Shown: positions 57,044 to 64,000 of the stretch, piece after piece
Position numbering within the stretch: the first letter of the stretch is position 1
Layout: the number at the start of each line of letters is the position of its first letter
Origin: DASPJR01 sp035628505
GTDB taxonomy: Bacteria > Planctomycetota > SZUA-567 > H5-PLA8
Length of the DNA stretch: 64,000 nt
Direction of reading: 5' to 3'
Assembly (NCBI GenBank): GCA_035628505.1
Contig: DASPJR010000067.1
Coordinates: 1-64,000, forward strand
Made by a program: the position numbers and the translations under genes
The notes under the pieces: generated by a model
The model's database searches: none
What the model saw: the letters and a program-made list of their open reading frames with translations, nothing else
Told to the model about the DNA's origin: nothing

Positions 57044-58998
57044 TATTTGCTCGCCGGGCGCGGCGATACCTCCACCATGGTGTACTGCGCGATCCCGTTC
57101 TTCACCGCCAGCCGCAGGAGCTTTGATTTCGCGCCTTCAGGCTCAACCTCGGCTGAAACCATGAACTTGCCATTGAGGAAACAGGTTGCCTGGCCGTCCC
57201 AGACCTGAATGCGCAGCGACTGCGGATCATCAACGCTCAGTTCATCCACTTTCGCAAACGCTTCGATCACCGCGTGCGTTTTTGCGTCGCGCTTTTCGAC
57301 GTACGCGGTGACTCTCTTGGCATCGGCAGGAAGACGGATACCGCAGGCGACATAGTACGCCGGCGAAATGCCCAGATGAAGCTCACAGTTATCACCGCCC
57401 ATCGGCGTTTGCACGGCAAGGCTGAGGACATATTCCGAGCCCGGCAGTTGCCGCTCGGCAAAATTCCAGCCCTTGAGCGACTGCAGGAAGAGCGAGCCTT
57501 CCTGGAAGATAAAGTCCTTGGGATCGCCCGAATATGTCCAGCCGGCCGTCGAGCGCTTTTCTTTATCGATCAGCAGCTGCGTCGTGAAGGTTTCGGACGA
57601 GGAAGCAGGAGGCGCTTTTTTGCTTTCCGGATTCTCTACCGGTACCGGATTCTGTGTCTGCGCGGGCGGCTTGGGCGACGTTTGCGTGCTCACGACAACG
57701 ATCTGGGAATTCTGCCCGGGCTTCTTGCCCACGAATGCAGCCAGCGCCAGGCCGCCAACAATCAGAACCGCGATTCCTGCGCCCAGCACCAGAGCGGAAT
57801 TATTTTTTGCTCCGCTCTGAGCCGGCTGCTCGCCTGGTTTCCCGGAGCCGGCTGTAAGTTTCTTAAGCTTGCTGACAGTGTCGGGAAGCAGCGCCAGTCC
57901 GGCTTTCTCCTGCGGCAAGGGCACGGCATTCATCGCCCGGCCGTTCTCGACATTCTCGATATCGATCAGCAGATCGCCGTAGTTCGCGTAGCGGTCTTCG
58001 CGTTTGCGCGCCGTCATTTTCTGAATGAGCAGCGAGACGCCCGGCGAGAGTTCCGGATGCTCGGTGCGCGGATCGGGAATCGTTTCTGAAAGTTTCTTCG
58101 CGAGCACCGCGCCGACTGTTGCGGCCGTGAACGGCGTCTTGCCCGTGACCATGTGATACATGGTGATGCCCAGCGCGTAGACGTCCGTTCGGAAATCCAG
58201 ATCGGACTCGCCGACAGTCTGCTCGGGCGACATGTAATGCGGGCTGCCCAGCGCGCTGCCTTCGGTCGTCAGGCGCGTGTTCTCGGCTTCCTCGGTGGTG
58301 AACGTGGCCAGGCCCAGGTCGGCGATTTTCAGCTGGTAGCCGGCGGCCATGCGCACGGTGGTCTGCGTGGTTCGCGGCTTATACAGCAGCATGTTGTCGG
58401 GCTTGATGTCACGGTGAATGATGCCCAGCGAATTGGCGTAATCGAGTCCTGAGACGGCCTGCTTGAGGTAATGCAGCGCCTCGCGCTCGTGGATGATCTT
58501 GCGTTTCTCGATCAATTCGCCCAGCGTTTCGCCTTCGACGAACTCCATGACGACATAACGCATGCCCTGGTGTTCGCCCAGGTCGTAGCAGCCGGTGACA
58601 TTGGGATGCGAGATTTTCGCGAGCACAATCGCTTCGCGATTGAGGCGCGCGACGTACAGGGCATTATTTGCCAGACGCTGCGGCAGGACCTTGACGGCCA
58701 CGGTGCGCTGCAGATTTTTCTGCGTCGCCTTGTAGACGGCGCCCATGCCGCCTTCGCCAAGCTTCTTCTCGATCTGGTAATTAGGAAGCGTCGCCAGCGC
58801 CTTCGCAAGCGCGGCATCGTCGCCCTTCATGACGTGCCCGCCGGCGCCGCCTGAACCGCCCAGGCTGCTCTGGCCCAGCGGCGCGGCACCGGGCACCTGC
58901 GTGGCGCCGAGGTCGACTGAAATCGTGTTCGCCGACGCGGCGCTCTTCAGCGGCCCCGTCAGCGTCTTGTTCAAGTCGTCGCCTGAACTGGCACTCAT
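57043..58998 (-). CDS. Membrane Ser/Thr protein kinase
   Basis: 651 aa. Kinase domain about residues 74-345: LGEGGMGAVYKA, AVKVLPQRL, HRDIKPDNMLL near residue 195, ADLGLATF (DLG), GSPHYMSPEQT. A membrane helix follows near residue 410 (LVLGAGIAVLIVGGLALAAF), then a Pro/Thr-rich linker. The C-terminal domain of about 170 residues has a LamG/3-keto-disaccharide-hydrolase-like pattern (NCELHLGISPAYYVACGIRL) and lies outside the cytoplasm. The start codon overlaps the stop of the redoxin lipoprotein gene, so both are co-translated. The outer domain may sense a ligand and signal through the kinase. Confidence 0.92.
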   Translation of the reverse strand: MSASSGDDLNKTLTGPLKSAASANTISVDLGATQVPGAAPLGQSSLGGSGGAGGHVMKGDDAALAKALATLPNYQIEKKLGEGGMGAVYKATQKNLQRTVAVKVLPQRLANNALYVARLNREAIVLAKISHPNVTGCYDLGEHQGMRYVVMEFVEGETLGELIEKRKIIHEREALHYLKQAVSGLDYANSLGIIHRDIKPDNMLLYKPRTTQTTVRMAAGYQLKIADLGLATFTTEEAENTRLTTEGSALGSPHYMSPEQTVGESDLDFRTDVYALGITMYHMVTGKTPFTAATVGAVLAKKLSETIPDPRTEHPELSPGVSLLIQKMTARKREDRYANYGDLLIDIENVENGRAMNAVPLPQEKAGLALLPDTVSKLKKLTAGSGKPGEQPAQSGAKNNSALVLGAGIAVLIVGGLALAAFVGKKPGQNSQIVVVSTQTSPKPPAQTQNPVPVENPESKKAPPASSSETFTTQLLIDKEKRSTAGWTYSGDPKDFIFQEGSLFLQSLKGWNFAERQLPGSEYVLSLAVQTPMGGDNCELHLGISPAYYVACGIRLPADAKRVTAYVEKRDAKTHAVIEAFAKVDELSVDDPQSLRIQVWDGQATCFLNGKFMVSAEVEPEGAKSKLLRLAVKNGIAQYTMVEVSPRPASK

Positions 58999-59999
58999 CA
59001 GTTTGTATTCCCGAGTTTCCGTACTTCCTGCAGGATGTCCGCCGACGTCGGGCGATCGGACATCGTTCGGCCAACGTACTGGTAGACCACGGTGCCGCTC
59101 TTGTCGATGATAAACGTCGTCGGATGCGCGAGGTCGCCGGCAATGTTGAACGCGCGCACGGCGTCCTGGTTCACGTCCAGCAGCACCTTAAAGGGCAGCT
59201 GAAAGCGCGGGTCGCTGGATTTTTCGTAGTCGCGCACGCTTCGCACAAATGCGTTGATGTGTTCTTCGAGACCGGGATAAACGACCAGCACCTCAACGCC
59301 AGCGTCCTTGAACGCCTGCTGGTTGCGCGCGAAATCCGCGGTTTGTCGCGTGCAGTAGACGCAGATGCCCTGGCTGTAAAAGCCTTTCATCACCGTCAGC
59401 ACGACGATGTTCTTGCCGATGTACTGTCCCAGGTCCACCAGCTTGCCGGACGAGTCGATGAACTTGGTCAGCGGCAGCTTTCTGCCTTTTAGATTCAGGT
59501 CCTTCTTGGCGTCCTGCGGCGACTTCTCGGCGCTTTGTGCCGCCAGCTTCGCCGCTTCGGCTTTCGCCTGCGCCTTGGCCAGTTCCTCTTCCATGCGCTT
59601 CATTTCGGCCTGCGCTTCGGCGCGCACGCGTTCGAGTTCCGCCTGTATGGCCGGGTCCGGCTTCGATGCTTCCACAGGCGCCGGCTGCGCAGGCTGAGAC
59701 GGTTGCGCGGGCGCCTGCGAACGCGGCTGCGACTGAATGGCTTCAATCTTTTTGTTGAGCTCGTCAAAGCGCCTGTTCATCTGCTCGACCATCAGCAGAT
59801 CCTGCTGGCGCTGGCGCATGGAATCCATCTTCGCCTGCGCTACTTCTGCCTCGGCCCTGGCTTTCAGCGCGCTGTTGTCGATCTGCAGGCGATCCATGCG
59901 CTGCAGCACCGCTCGCCGTTCAGGCGTCTGGCAACCACATAAGGAGAGTAGGGCAGCCGTGCCGATGAGTGCGCGCGCTGCCGTAAACAAAGAGGGCAT
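58998..59999 (-). CDS. Redoxin (AhpC/TSA-like) lipoprotein with coiled coil
   Basis: A 333-aa protein. Signal and lipobox LLSLCGCQTPE place it on a membrane outside the cytoplasm. Residues 30-150 form a long coiled coil (ERVRAEAQAEMKRMEEELAK, AQAKAEAAKLAAQSAEKSPQ). The C-terminal 160 residues form a thioredoxin-like redoxin with the active-site CVYC (GICVYCTRQTADFARNQQAF) and later conserved FKVLLDVNQDAVRAF. It could be a periplasmic thiol reductase or peroxidase. The gene overlaps the kinase start, linking redox status and kinase signalling by context. Confidence 0.85.
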   Translation of the reverse strand: MPSLFTAARALIGTAALLSLCGCQTPERRAVLQRMDRLQIDNSALKARAEAEVAQAKMDSMRQRQQDLLMVEQMNRRFDELNKKIEAIQSQPRSQAPAQPSQPAQPAPVEASKPDPAIQAELERVRAEAQAEMKRMEEELAKAQAKAEAAKLAAQSAEKSPQDAKKDLNLKGRKLPLTKFIDSSGKLVDLGQYIGKNIVVLTVMKGFYSQGICVYCTRQTADFARNQQAFKDAGVEVLVVYPGLEEHINAFVRSVRDYEKSSDPRFQLPFKVLLDVNQDAVRAFNIAGDLAHPTTFIIDKSGTVVYQYVGRTMSDRPTSADILQEVRKLGNTN

Positions 60000-60153
60000 A
60001 AAACAGAGTGCTCCCGCCGCTTTAAAGATCTGACACTGATGCGGTCGCTATTGTCTCTGCCGGCGAGACTTTTGGCAACTGGAAAGCGTAGCCATGCCGT
60101 CTGTTAACGCCTTGAAAGCGGGTTTAAGGTAGAAAAAGGAATGATCACTGGCA

Positions 60154-60189
60154 GCACAGCCATGCAGATCTGCATCTGCATGGCTGTGC
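60154..60189. terminator. Perfect 16-bp stem hairpin between two minus-strand genes
   Basis: GCACAGCCATGCAGAT and its exact complement (60174-60189) flank a CTGC tetraloop, giving a perfect 16-bp stem. It lies 69 nt after the stop of the 178-aa gene and about 150 nt before the redoxin start. A CTTTTTC run follows 10-15 nt later on the minus strand, so it could terminate transcription of the upstream gene. Confidence 0.55.
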
Positions 60190-60258
60190 CGGCAAGCTGG
60201 AATTTTTGCGCTGAATTGAAGGCGTTGCGAGTGCGCGGCCACATGGCCGGGATGCAGA

Positions 60259-60795
60259 TCAGGCGTTGCCCTGCTCCTGGCGCGACTCGATGCGCATGAG
60301 CCATTCGTTGGCGATCGCCGCCTGCAGGCTGCTGGATTTGTCGATGTCTTCTTCGGTGAAAGTGACTTCGGCATCTTCGAGGATGTACTCGTCGCGATCA
60401 GCGATGTTGACGCCGCCGGGCTTGATGCAGCGATAGATGAGAATTCCGTCGACGCTTTCAGTGTCGATCTCGACAACCTTCTTGTCGGCGACTTTCTTGA
60501 ACTTCAGGCTGCTGTTGAGCACGCCGACTTTCTGCAGATTCGAAATGCCCTGCTTGAAACTGTTTTCGTCGAGCTTCACGAGTTCTTCGGCACCGACCAG
60601 CGGCCAGTCACTGACATTGACGTTCATGTCGTTCTGTTCGACAAATTCGATAAACGCCGCAACCTTTGCCGCCATCACCTTTACCTGGACCGGCTGAAGC
60701 TCTTCGACACGGCGGTCTTTAAGCCACTTCGATTCTAGCGTTTTAAGTTCGTTAAAGGCTTCGTTCTTGCCTGCTGGTTTTTTCTTTTTAGCCAT
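60259..60795 (-). CDS. Hypothetical protein (178 aa)
   Basis: Start at ATG 60795 (MAKKKKPAGKNEAFNELKTL) preceded by GGGAGC. An earlier start at 60858 lies in a less coding-like leader. It is a soluble, Lys/Glu-rich protein with helices (QVKVMAAKVAAFIEFVEQND) and a beta-rich end (VDGILIYRCIKPGGVNIADR, DEYILEDAEVTFTEED). I recognise no family. It lies between the cobalamin adenosyltransferase gene and the redoxin gene, all on the minus strand but with wide spacing. Confidence 0.65.
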   Translation of the reverse strand: MAKKKKPAGKNEAFNELKTLESKWLKDRRVEELQPVQVKVMAAKVAAFIEFVEQNDMNVNVSDWPLVGAEELVKLDENSFKQGISNLQKVGVLNSSLKFKKVADKKVVEIDTESVDGILIYRCIKPGGVNIADRDEYILEDAEVTFTEEDIDKSSSLQAAIANEWLMRIESRQEQGNA

Positions 60796-60966
60796 CGGAG
60801 TCGCTCCCGTCGTGACGTGTGTGCTGCCGGAAAGAAAATCGCGCAATAGTTGCCGCAAATGAAATGCCGGAAGTGATCGTCACCTCCGGCACGTGCATCA
60901 TCTTACGGGATGAGCGGTGCGATTTCCAGTGAGGTTGTTTTTGGCTCGTGGCTTAAGAGCCGTCCT

Positions 60967-61536
60967 TCACGCGTTCTGATCCCAGAGCACATCGGGCGCG
61001 TTCTTCTTCAGATTTTCATAGCGCGCCATAACGAAAAGCAGATCGCTGAGTCGATTTACGTATTTGATGACATAGGGGCCGACTGACTCCTTGCGCATCA
61101 GTCTGAGTATCTCGCGCTCTGCACGGCGGCAGACACAGCGGCAGACGTGAAGCTGCGCCGAGCCCATCGTGCCACCCGGCAGAATGAAATTCTCCAGCGG
61201 CTTGAGAGAGAGCTGCAGCTTATCGATGAACTTCTCCAGCTGCTTGACATGGCGCTCTTCGATCTGCGCCATCTTGTATTTTTTCTTGTCCTCCTCCAGC
61301 ACGCATAAGTCGCTTCCAAGATGGAAAAGATCATTTTGGATGGGGCGAAACATCGCCGTCAGCTCGCCATCCAACCCGGCGGCGACGGCGACGCCAATGC
61401 AACTGTTGAGTTCATCAACCGTTCCGTAAGCTTCAATGCGTTCACTGTCTTTGGGAACGCGCTGGCCCCCACCGAGACCCGTGGTTCCGTTGTCGCCAGT
61501 GCGCGTATAAATTTTTGTCAGCCTGAATTTGGGCAT
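60967..61536 (-). CDS. ATP:cob(I)alamin adenosyltransferase, PduO type
   Basis: A 189-aa protein with the PduO/MMAB signature [20 protein letters not shown] followed by [20 protein letters not shown], then the helical bundle blocks [33 protein letters not shown] and RRAEREI...[14 protein letters not shown]. It transfers adenosyl from ATP to cob(I)alamin to make the coenzyme for adenosylcobalamin-dependent enzymes such as methylmalonyl-CoA mutase. No cobalamin-biosynthesis genes are adjacent in the window. Confidence 0.95.
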   Translation of the reverse strand: MPKFRLTKIYTRTGDNGTTGLGGGQRVPKDSERIEAYGTVDELNSCIGVAVAAGLDGELTAMFRPIQNDLFHLGSDLCVLEEDKKKYKMAQIEERHVKQLEKFIDKLQLSLKPLENFILPGGTMGSAQLHVCRCVCRRAEREILRLMRKESVGPYVIKYVNRLSDLLFVMARYENLKKNAPDVLWDQNA

Positions 61537-61548
61537 CTTTTGAGTCTT

Positions 61549-61626
61549 GAGTCGGGAGTCTGAGAATCTCGGAGTCCTGCATCTTAGAGTCCGACTCCAG
61601 ACTCCAAGACTCCTGACTCTAGACTC
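61549..61626. repeat. GAGTC/GACTC inverted repeat cluster
   Basis: A run of GAGTC motifs (TTGAGTCGGGAGTC, GGAGTCC, TAGAGTCC) is followed by a run of GACTC motifs (CCGACTCCAGACTCC, AAGACTCCTGACTCT), so the two halves can pair in several registers. It lies between the PilT stop and the adenosyltransferase start. Such repeats are common between genes in planctomycete-like genomes. Confidence 0.6.
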
Positions 61627-61632
61627 GTTTAA

Positions 61633-62868
61633 TTAAAAATCAAAACCGCGGCTGGGCGGCTTTTTCTGACCTTCGGGTCCCTGCAGCGTCTTGGCGCCTC
61701 CGCCGAATGACGGCTTGGGCTTGATGACGCTGGCGCCCGAAGGTCCCACGCTGGGCGCTGCACCGCCGGACGCATGTTCCATTGCTTCGCCCGCCGACGT
61801 GCCGCGTTTGATGCCACGGAACATCAGCGTGAGGTCTTCCGGAGTCGAGCTCGATGCCAGCGCTTCGGTTTCGTTGATCAGACCTTTGCTCCAGAGCGCA
61901 TACAAAGCCTGGTTGAACGTCTGCATCTTATGGTGTGCGCCTTCAGTAATGGCTTTTTCAAGATCGCGCGTCGAGCCTTCTTCGATCAGCTGCTTGATGT
62001 ACGAGGTGTTGAGCATGATTTCAATCGCGGCGACGCGGCCCTGGCCGTCAGCGCGCTTGACCAGTCGCTGCGAGACAACGCCGCGCAGCACGAGCGCCAG
62101 CTGCATGCGGACCTGGTTGGCTTCCGGGCCTTCGAAGGTGTCGAGAATACGGTCGAGCGACTGCTTGGCATCATTGGTGTGCAGCGTCGAAAACACCAAG
62201 TGTCCTGTTTCAGCGGCCGTGATGGCGAAGTGGATGGTTTCAGCGTCTCGCATTTCGCCCATCAGGATCACGTCGGGGTCTTGACGCAGTGCGGCGCGCA
62301 GCGCGCGGTGAAGTTCGTGCGTATCCAGTCCCAGTTCGCGCTGATTTATGGTGCTCAGTTCGTCCGTGTACACGAATTCGATCGGGTCTTCGATGGTGAT
62401 GATGTGATTCTGGAATTTCTGATTGATGTACTGGATCATGGCCGCGAGCGTCGTTGACTTTCCCGAGCCCGTCGGCCCGGTGACGATGCACAGCCCGTTG
62501 GGGTGGTCGCAGAGATCTTTCAACACGTCTGGCAGGCCCATGCCGTCGATGGTCGGCACTTCCAGCGGCACCAGTCGCATGACCGCGCCGATCAATCCGC
62601 GCTGAATAAAGGCATTGACGCGGAAGCGCGCGTAACCCGGGATTTCGTACGAAAAGTCGGCTTCGAGCTCCTGCGTGAACACACGCATGCGCTCGGGACC
62701 CATCAGACGGCCCATGGTGGCTTTCATGTCTTCAGCGGAGATTTCAGAGTACGTGGTCTGAGGCACGAGGTCGCCGGAGATGCGGAAGAGCGGCGGGCGC
62801 CCGGTCTTGATGTGCAAGTCCGAACCGCCACGCTGACCGAGTTCAACGAGCAGAGCATCCAGATCCAT
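61633..62868 (-). CDS. pilT: Twitching-motility ATPase PilT
   Basis: A 411-aa type II/IV secretion ATPase of the PilT class: N-terminal GSDLHIKTGRPPLFRISGDL, Walker A GPTGSGKSTT, Asp box region ITIEDPIEFVY, Walker B DVILMGEMRD, and the His box GHLVFSTLHTNDAKQSLDRI. The C-terminal 50 residues are a Gly/Ala/Pro-rich tail longer than in standard PilT (about 345 aa). PilT drives retraction of type IV pili. No other pilus genes are in the window. Confidence 0.95.
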   Translation of the reverse strand: MDLDALLVELGQRGGSDLHIKTGRPPLFRISGDLVPQTTYSEISAEDMKATMGRLMGPERMRVFTQELEADFSYEIPGYARFRVNAFIQRGLIGAVMRLVPLEVPTIDGMGLPDVLKDLCDHPNGLCIVTGPTGSGKSTTLAAMIQYINQKFQNHIITIEDPIEFVYTDELSTINQRELGLDTHELHRALRAALRQDPDVILMGEMRDAETIHFAITAAETGHLVFSTLHTNDAKQSLDRILDTFEGPEANQVRMQLALVLRGVVSQRLVKRADGQGRVAAIEIMLNTSYIKQLIEEGSTRDLEKAITEGAHHKMQTFNQALYALWSKGLINETEALASSSTPEDLTLMFRGIKRGTSAGEAMEHASGGAAPSVGPSGASVIKPKPSFGGGAKTLQGPEGQKKPPSRGFDF

Positions 62869-62947
62869 GCAAAAGCCTCCTTTTTTTGTCGATGTGCACC
62901 TAGAAGGTAACGCTCAGTCCGCGTTTTAAAAATTCTTTTCGCGGGAA

Positions 62948-63089
62948 TTGTCTCACGCAAAGACGCAAAGTGGCTGGGTGGCCCTGACGGCGCCAGCCGT
63001 CTGGGCGCTGACGCGCACAGACGACGTGGTCGTCTGTGCCACCCCGTTCCCTCCTTATCTTGGCGCCTTTGCATCTTTGCGTGAGACAA
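62948..63089. repeat. 142-bp element with 23-bp terminal inverted repeats
   Basis: Terminal arms of 23 bp (62948-62970 and 63067-63089) match at all but one position and begin TTGTCTCACGCAAAG. The interior of 96 bp holds a perfect hairpin CACAGACGAC-GTG-GTCGTCTGTG and GC-rich inverted segments. No ORF is present. It lies between the divergent pilT and rpmF genes and looks like a MITE or a large repeat of the CGCAAAG type. Confidence 0.65.
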
Positions 63090-63229
63090 GGAGCGAGACA
63101 ATTCAAGTTGACATCCGCATCGGGGTCTCTATAGTCTAGCGATCTCGTTGCGTGGCGGCCTTTGCATGGCCGCCGCTTTTGTTGTTGCAGCGCAGGCATT
63201 TGCCTGCAAGGGAATAAAGGTCGCAAGTC

Positions 63230-63442
63230 ATGGCACATCCTAAACGAAGACATTCTACCTCGCGCAAGGGCATGCGCCGCGCGCACGATAATCTCACCAG
63301 CCCGATTCTGGGCGTGTGTCCCAAATGCGGCCAGCAGAACCGCTCGCATCAGGTCTGCGGTTACTGCGGTTATTATCGCGGGGTGGAAGTGATCAAGGTC
63401 GAAGCCGAGCCGGAAGCGGCTGCCGGCAGCGAACAGAAGTAG
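63230..63442 (+). CDS. rpmF: 50S ribosomal protein L32
   Basis: A 70-aa protein: MAHPKRRHSTSRKGMRRAHD is the classical L32 start. The zinc-ribbon cysteines are in CPKCGQQNRSHQVCGYCGYY. The extended C-terminal tail (EAEPEAAAGSEQK) is acidic. L32 binds the large ribosomal subunit. It is followed at a distance of 180 nt by fabH, a common rpmF-(plsX)-fabH arrangement, here without plsX. Confidence 0.97.
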   Translation: MAHPKRRHSTSRKGMRRAHDNLTSPILGVCPKCGQQNRSHQVCGYCGYYRGVEVIKVEAEPEAAAGSEQK

Positions 63443-63450
63443 TAAACGGA

Positions 63451-63586
63451 CAACACGAAGACTCAAAGACACGAAGACACAGAGATTTTACGTGTCTTTG
63501 TGTCAACGAGGCGCGATTATCGCGCTGCAACGAAGCACAAAAAGTGAAGATTCTTTGTGCCTTTGAGTCTTAGTGTCTTTGTGTTG
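63451..63586. repeat. Imperfect inverted repeat of CAAAGACAC type
   Basis: Arms at 63451-63484 (caacacgaagactcaaagac...) and 63553-63586 (...gtgtctttgtgttg) are imperfect reverse complements, with internal hairpins including GCGCGA-TTA-TCGCGC. It fills the gap between rpmF and fabH. This is a dispersed intergenic repeat type; it may attenuate read-through into fabH. Confidence 0.6.
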
Positions 63587-63621
63587 AACTGTTCAGTTGT
63601 CGAAGCAGAGGGGCCAGCGAC

Positions 63622-64000
63622 ATGCAGAGTGCCGCCATATACGGTACCGGCGCGTATACGCCGAAAAAGACGCTGACCAATCTCGATTTCTCGAAGACCC
63701 TCGACACCAGCGACGAATGGATCACCACCCGCACCGGCATCAAGGAGCGGCGCATCGCCGCGCCTGAAGAAGCCACCAGCGACCTGTGCCTTCACGCCGC
63801 GCGCGCCGCCATCGCCGATTCGCAGCTCAAGCCCGAAGATATCGACCTGATCGTCGTTGGCACCATTACGCCAGACTACCCCTTCCCCTCGACTGCTTGC
63901 GTGCTGCAGAACAAGCTTGGCCTGGCCGAGTCCAAGTGCGGCGCCTTCGATCTTTCGGCAGCCTGCTCCGGATTTTTATACGCGCTCTCGACGGCGCAGG
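63622..64000 (+). CDS. fabH: 3-oxoacyl-ACP synthase III (FabH), N-terminal part, cut by window edge
   Basis: ATG at 63622 starts [20 protein letters not shown] and runs in frame to the window end (126 codons). Typical KAS III blocks are [38 protein letters not shown], and [15 protein letters not shown] with the active-site Cys. The enzyme condenses acetyl-CoA with malonyl-ACP to start fatty-acid synthesis. The C-terminal His and Asn of the triad lie outside the window. Confidence 0.95.
   Translation, partial: MQSAAIYGTGAYTPKKTLTNLDFSKTLDTSDEWITTRTGIKERRIAAPEEATSDLCLHAARAAIADSQLKPEDIDLIVVGTITPDYPFPSTACVLQNKLGLAESKCGAFDLSAACSGFLYALSTAQ

Overview
The window comes from a fairly GC-rich Gram-negative bacterium, most likely a planctomycete or another PVC-group/deep-branching relative. 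This is inferred from gene content: PSCyt1-type cytochrome domains, three Hanks-type kinases fused to or flanked by low-complexity or Sel1 modules, a Tat-exported sugar isomerase-like protein, a golvesin-tailed FAD oxidoreductase, small FSLxEL membrane proteins and an outer-membrane beta-barrel. No rRNA is present, so the taxon cannot be fixed.

Layout. 1-1.4 kb: start of the division/cell-wall cluster on the minus strand (mraZ, a small unknown ORF, rsmH running off the edge) behind a promoter with 10-bp-spaced MraZ-type repeats. 1.7-7.7 kb: MoxR ATPase, DUF58, BatA-like vWA protein and a TPR membrane protein. 7.8-24.3 kb: exported redox and sugar proteins, a CehA/McbA metallohydrolase, a giant kinase with Sel1 repeats, an ABC-2 exporter, a GDSL/PA14 secreted hydrolase and a HEAT-repeat protein.

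24,386-42,484: an 18.1-kb integrated element inserted in tRNA-Leu(CAG). It is bounded by a 53-bp duplication of the tRNA 3' part and carries a tyrosine integrase beside the intact tRNA. It holds phage-like genes (HK97-type prohead protease, a delta-like scaffold ORF, a tape-measure-like protein, DUF932, DUF5131, a sigma factor) but no terminase, portal or major capsid that I can recognise, so it looks like a satellite or a decayed prophage. A three-gene defence-like cassette (DUF6932 nucleotidyltransferase-like protein, unknown coiled-coil partner, AbiJ-type protein) lies behind the integrase. The strongest unusual signals are a type II hammerhead-ribozyme-like RNA just after the DUF932 stop codon, with a diverged inverted second copy 10 kb away, and a family of TGCAAACGTTTGCA-like palindromes or half-sites placed upstream of several element genes.

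42.6-64 kb: a Gfo/Idh/MocA dehydrogenase, M3 oligopeptidase, DUF433/DUF5615 toxin-antitoxin-like pair, sugar ABC transporter (binding protein, MalF, and a MalG with a large inserted domain; no ATPase nearby), a disordered lipoprotein, an atypical kinase, acyl-CoA dehydrogenase, an alginate-export-like porin, a kinase overlapping a redoxin lipoprotein, cobalamin adenosyltransferase, PilT, ribosomal protein L32 and the start of fabH. Several intergenic inverted repeats of dispersed-repeat type occur in this part.
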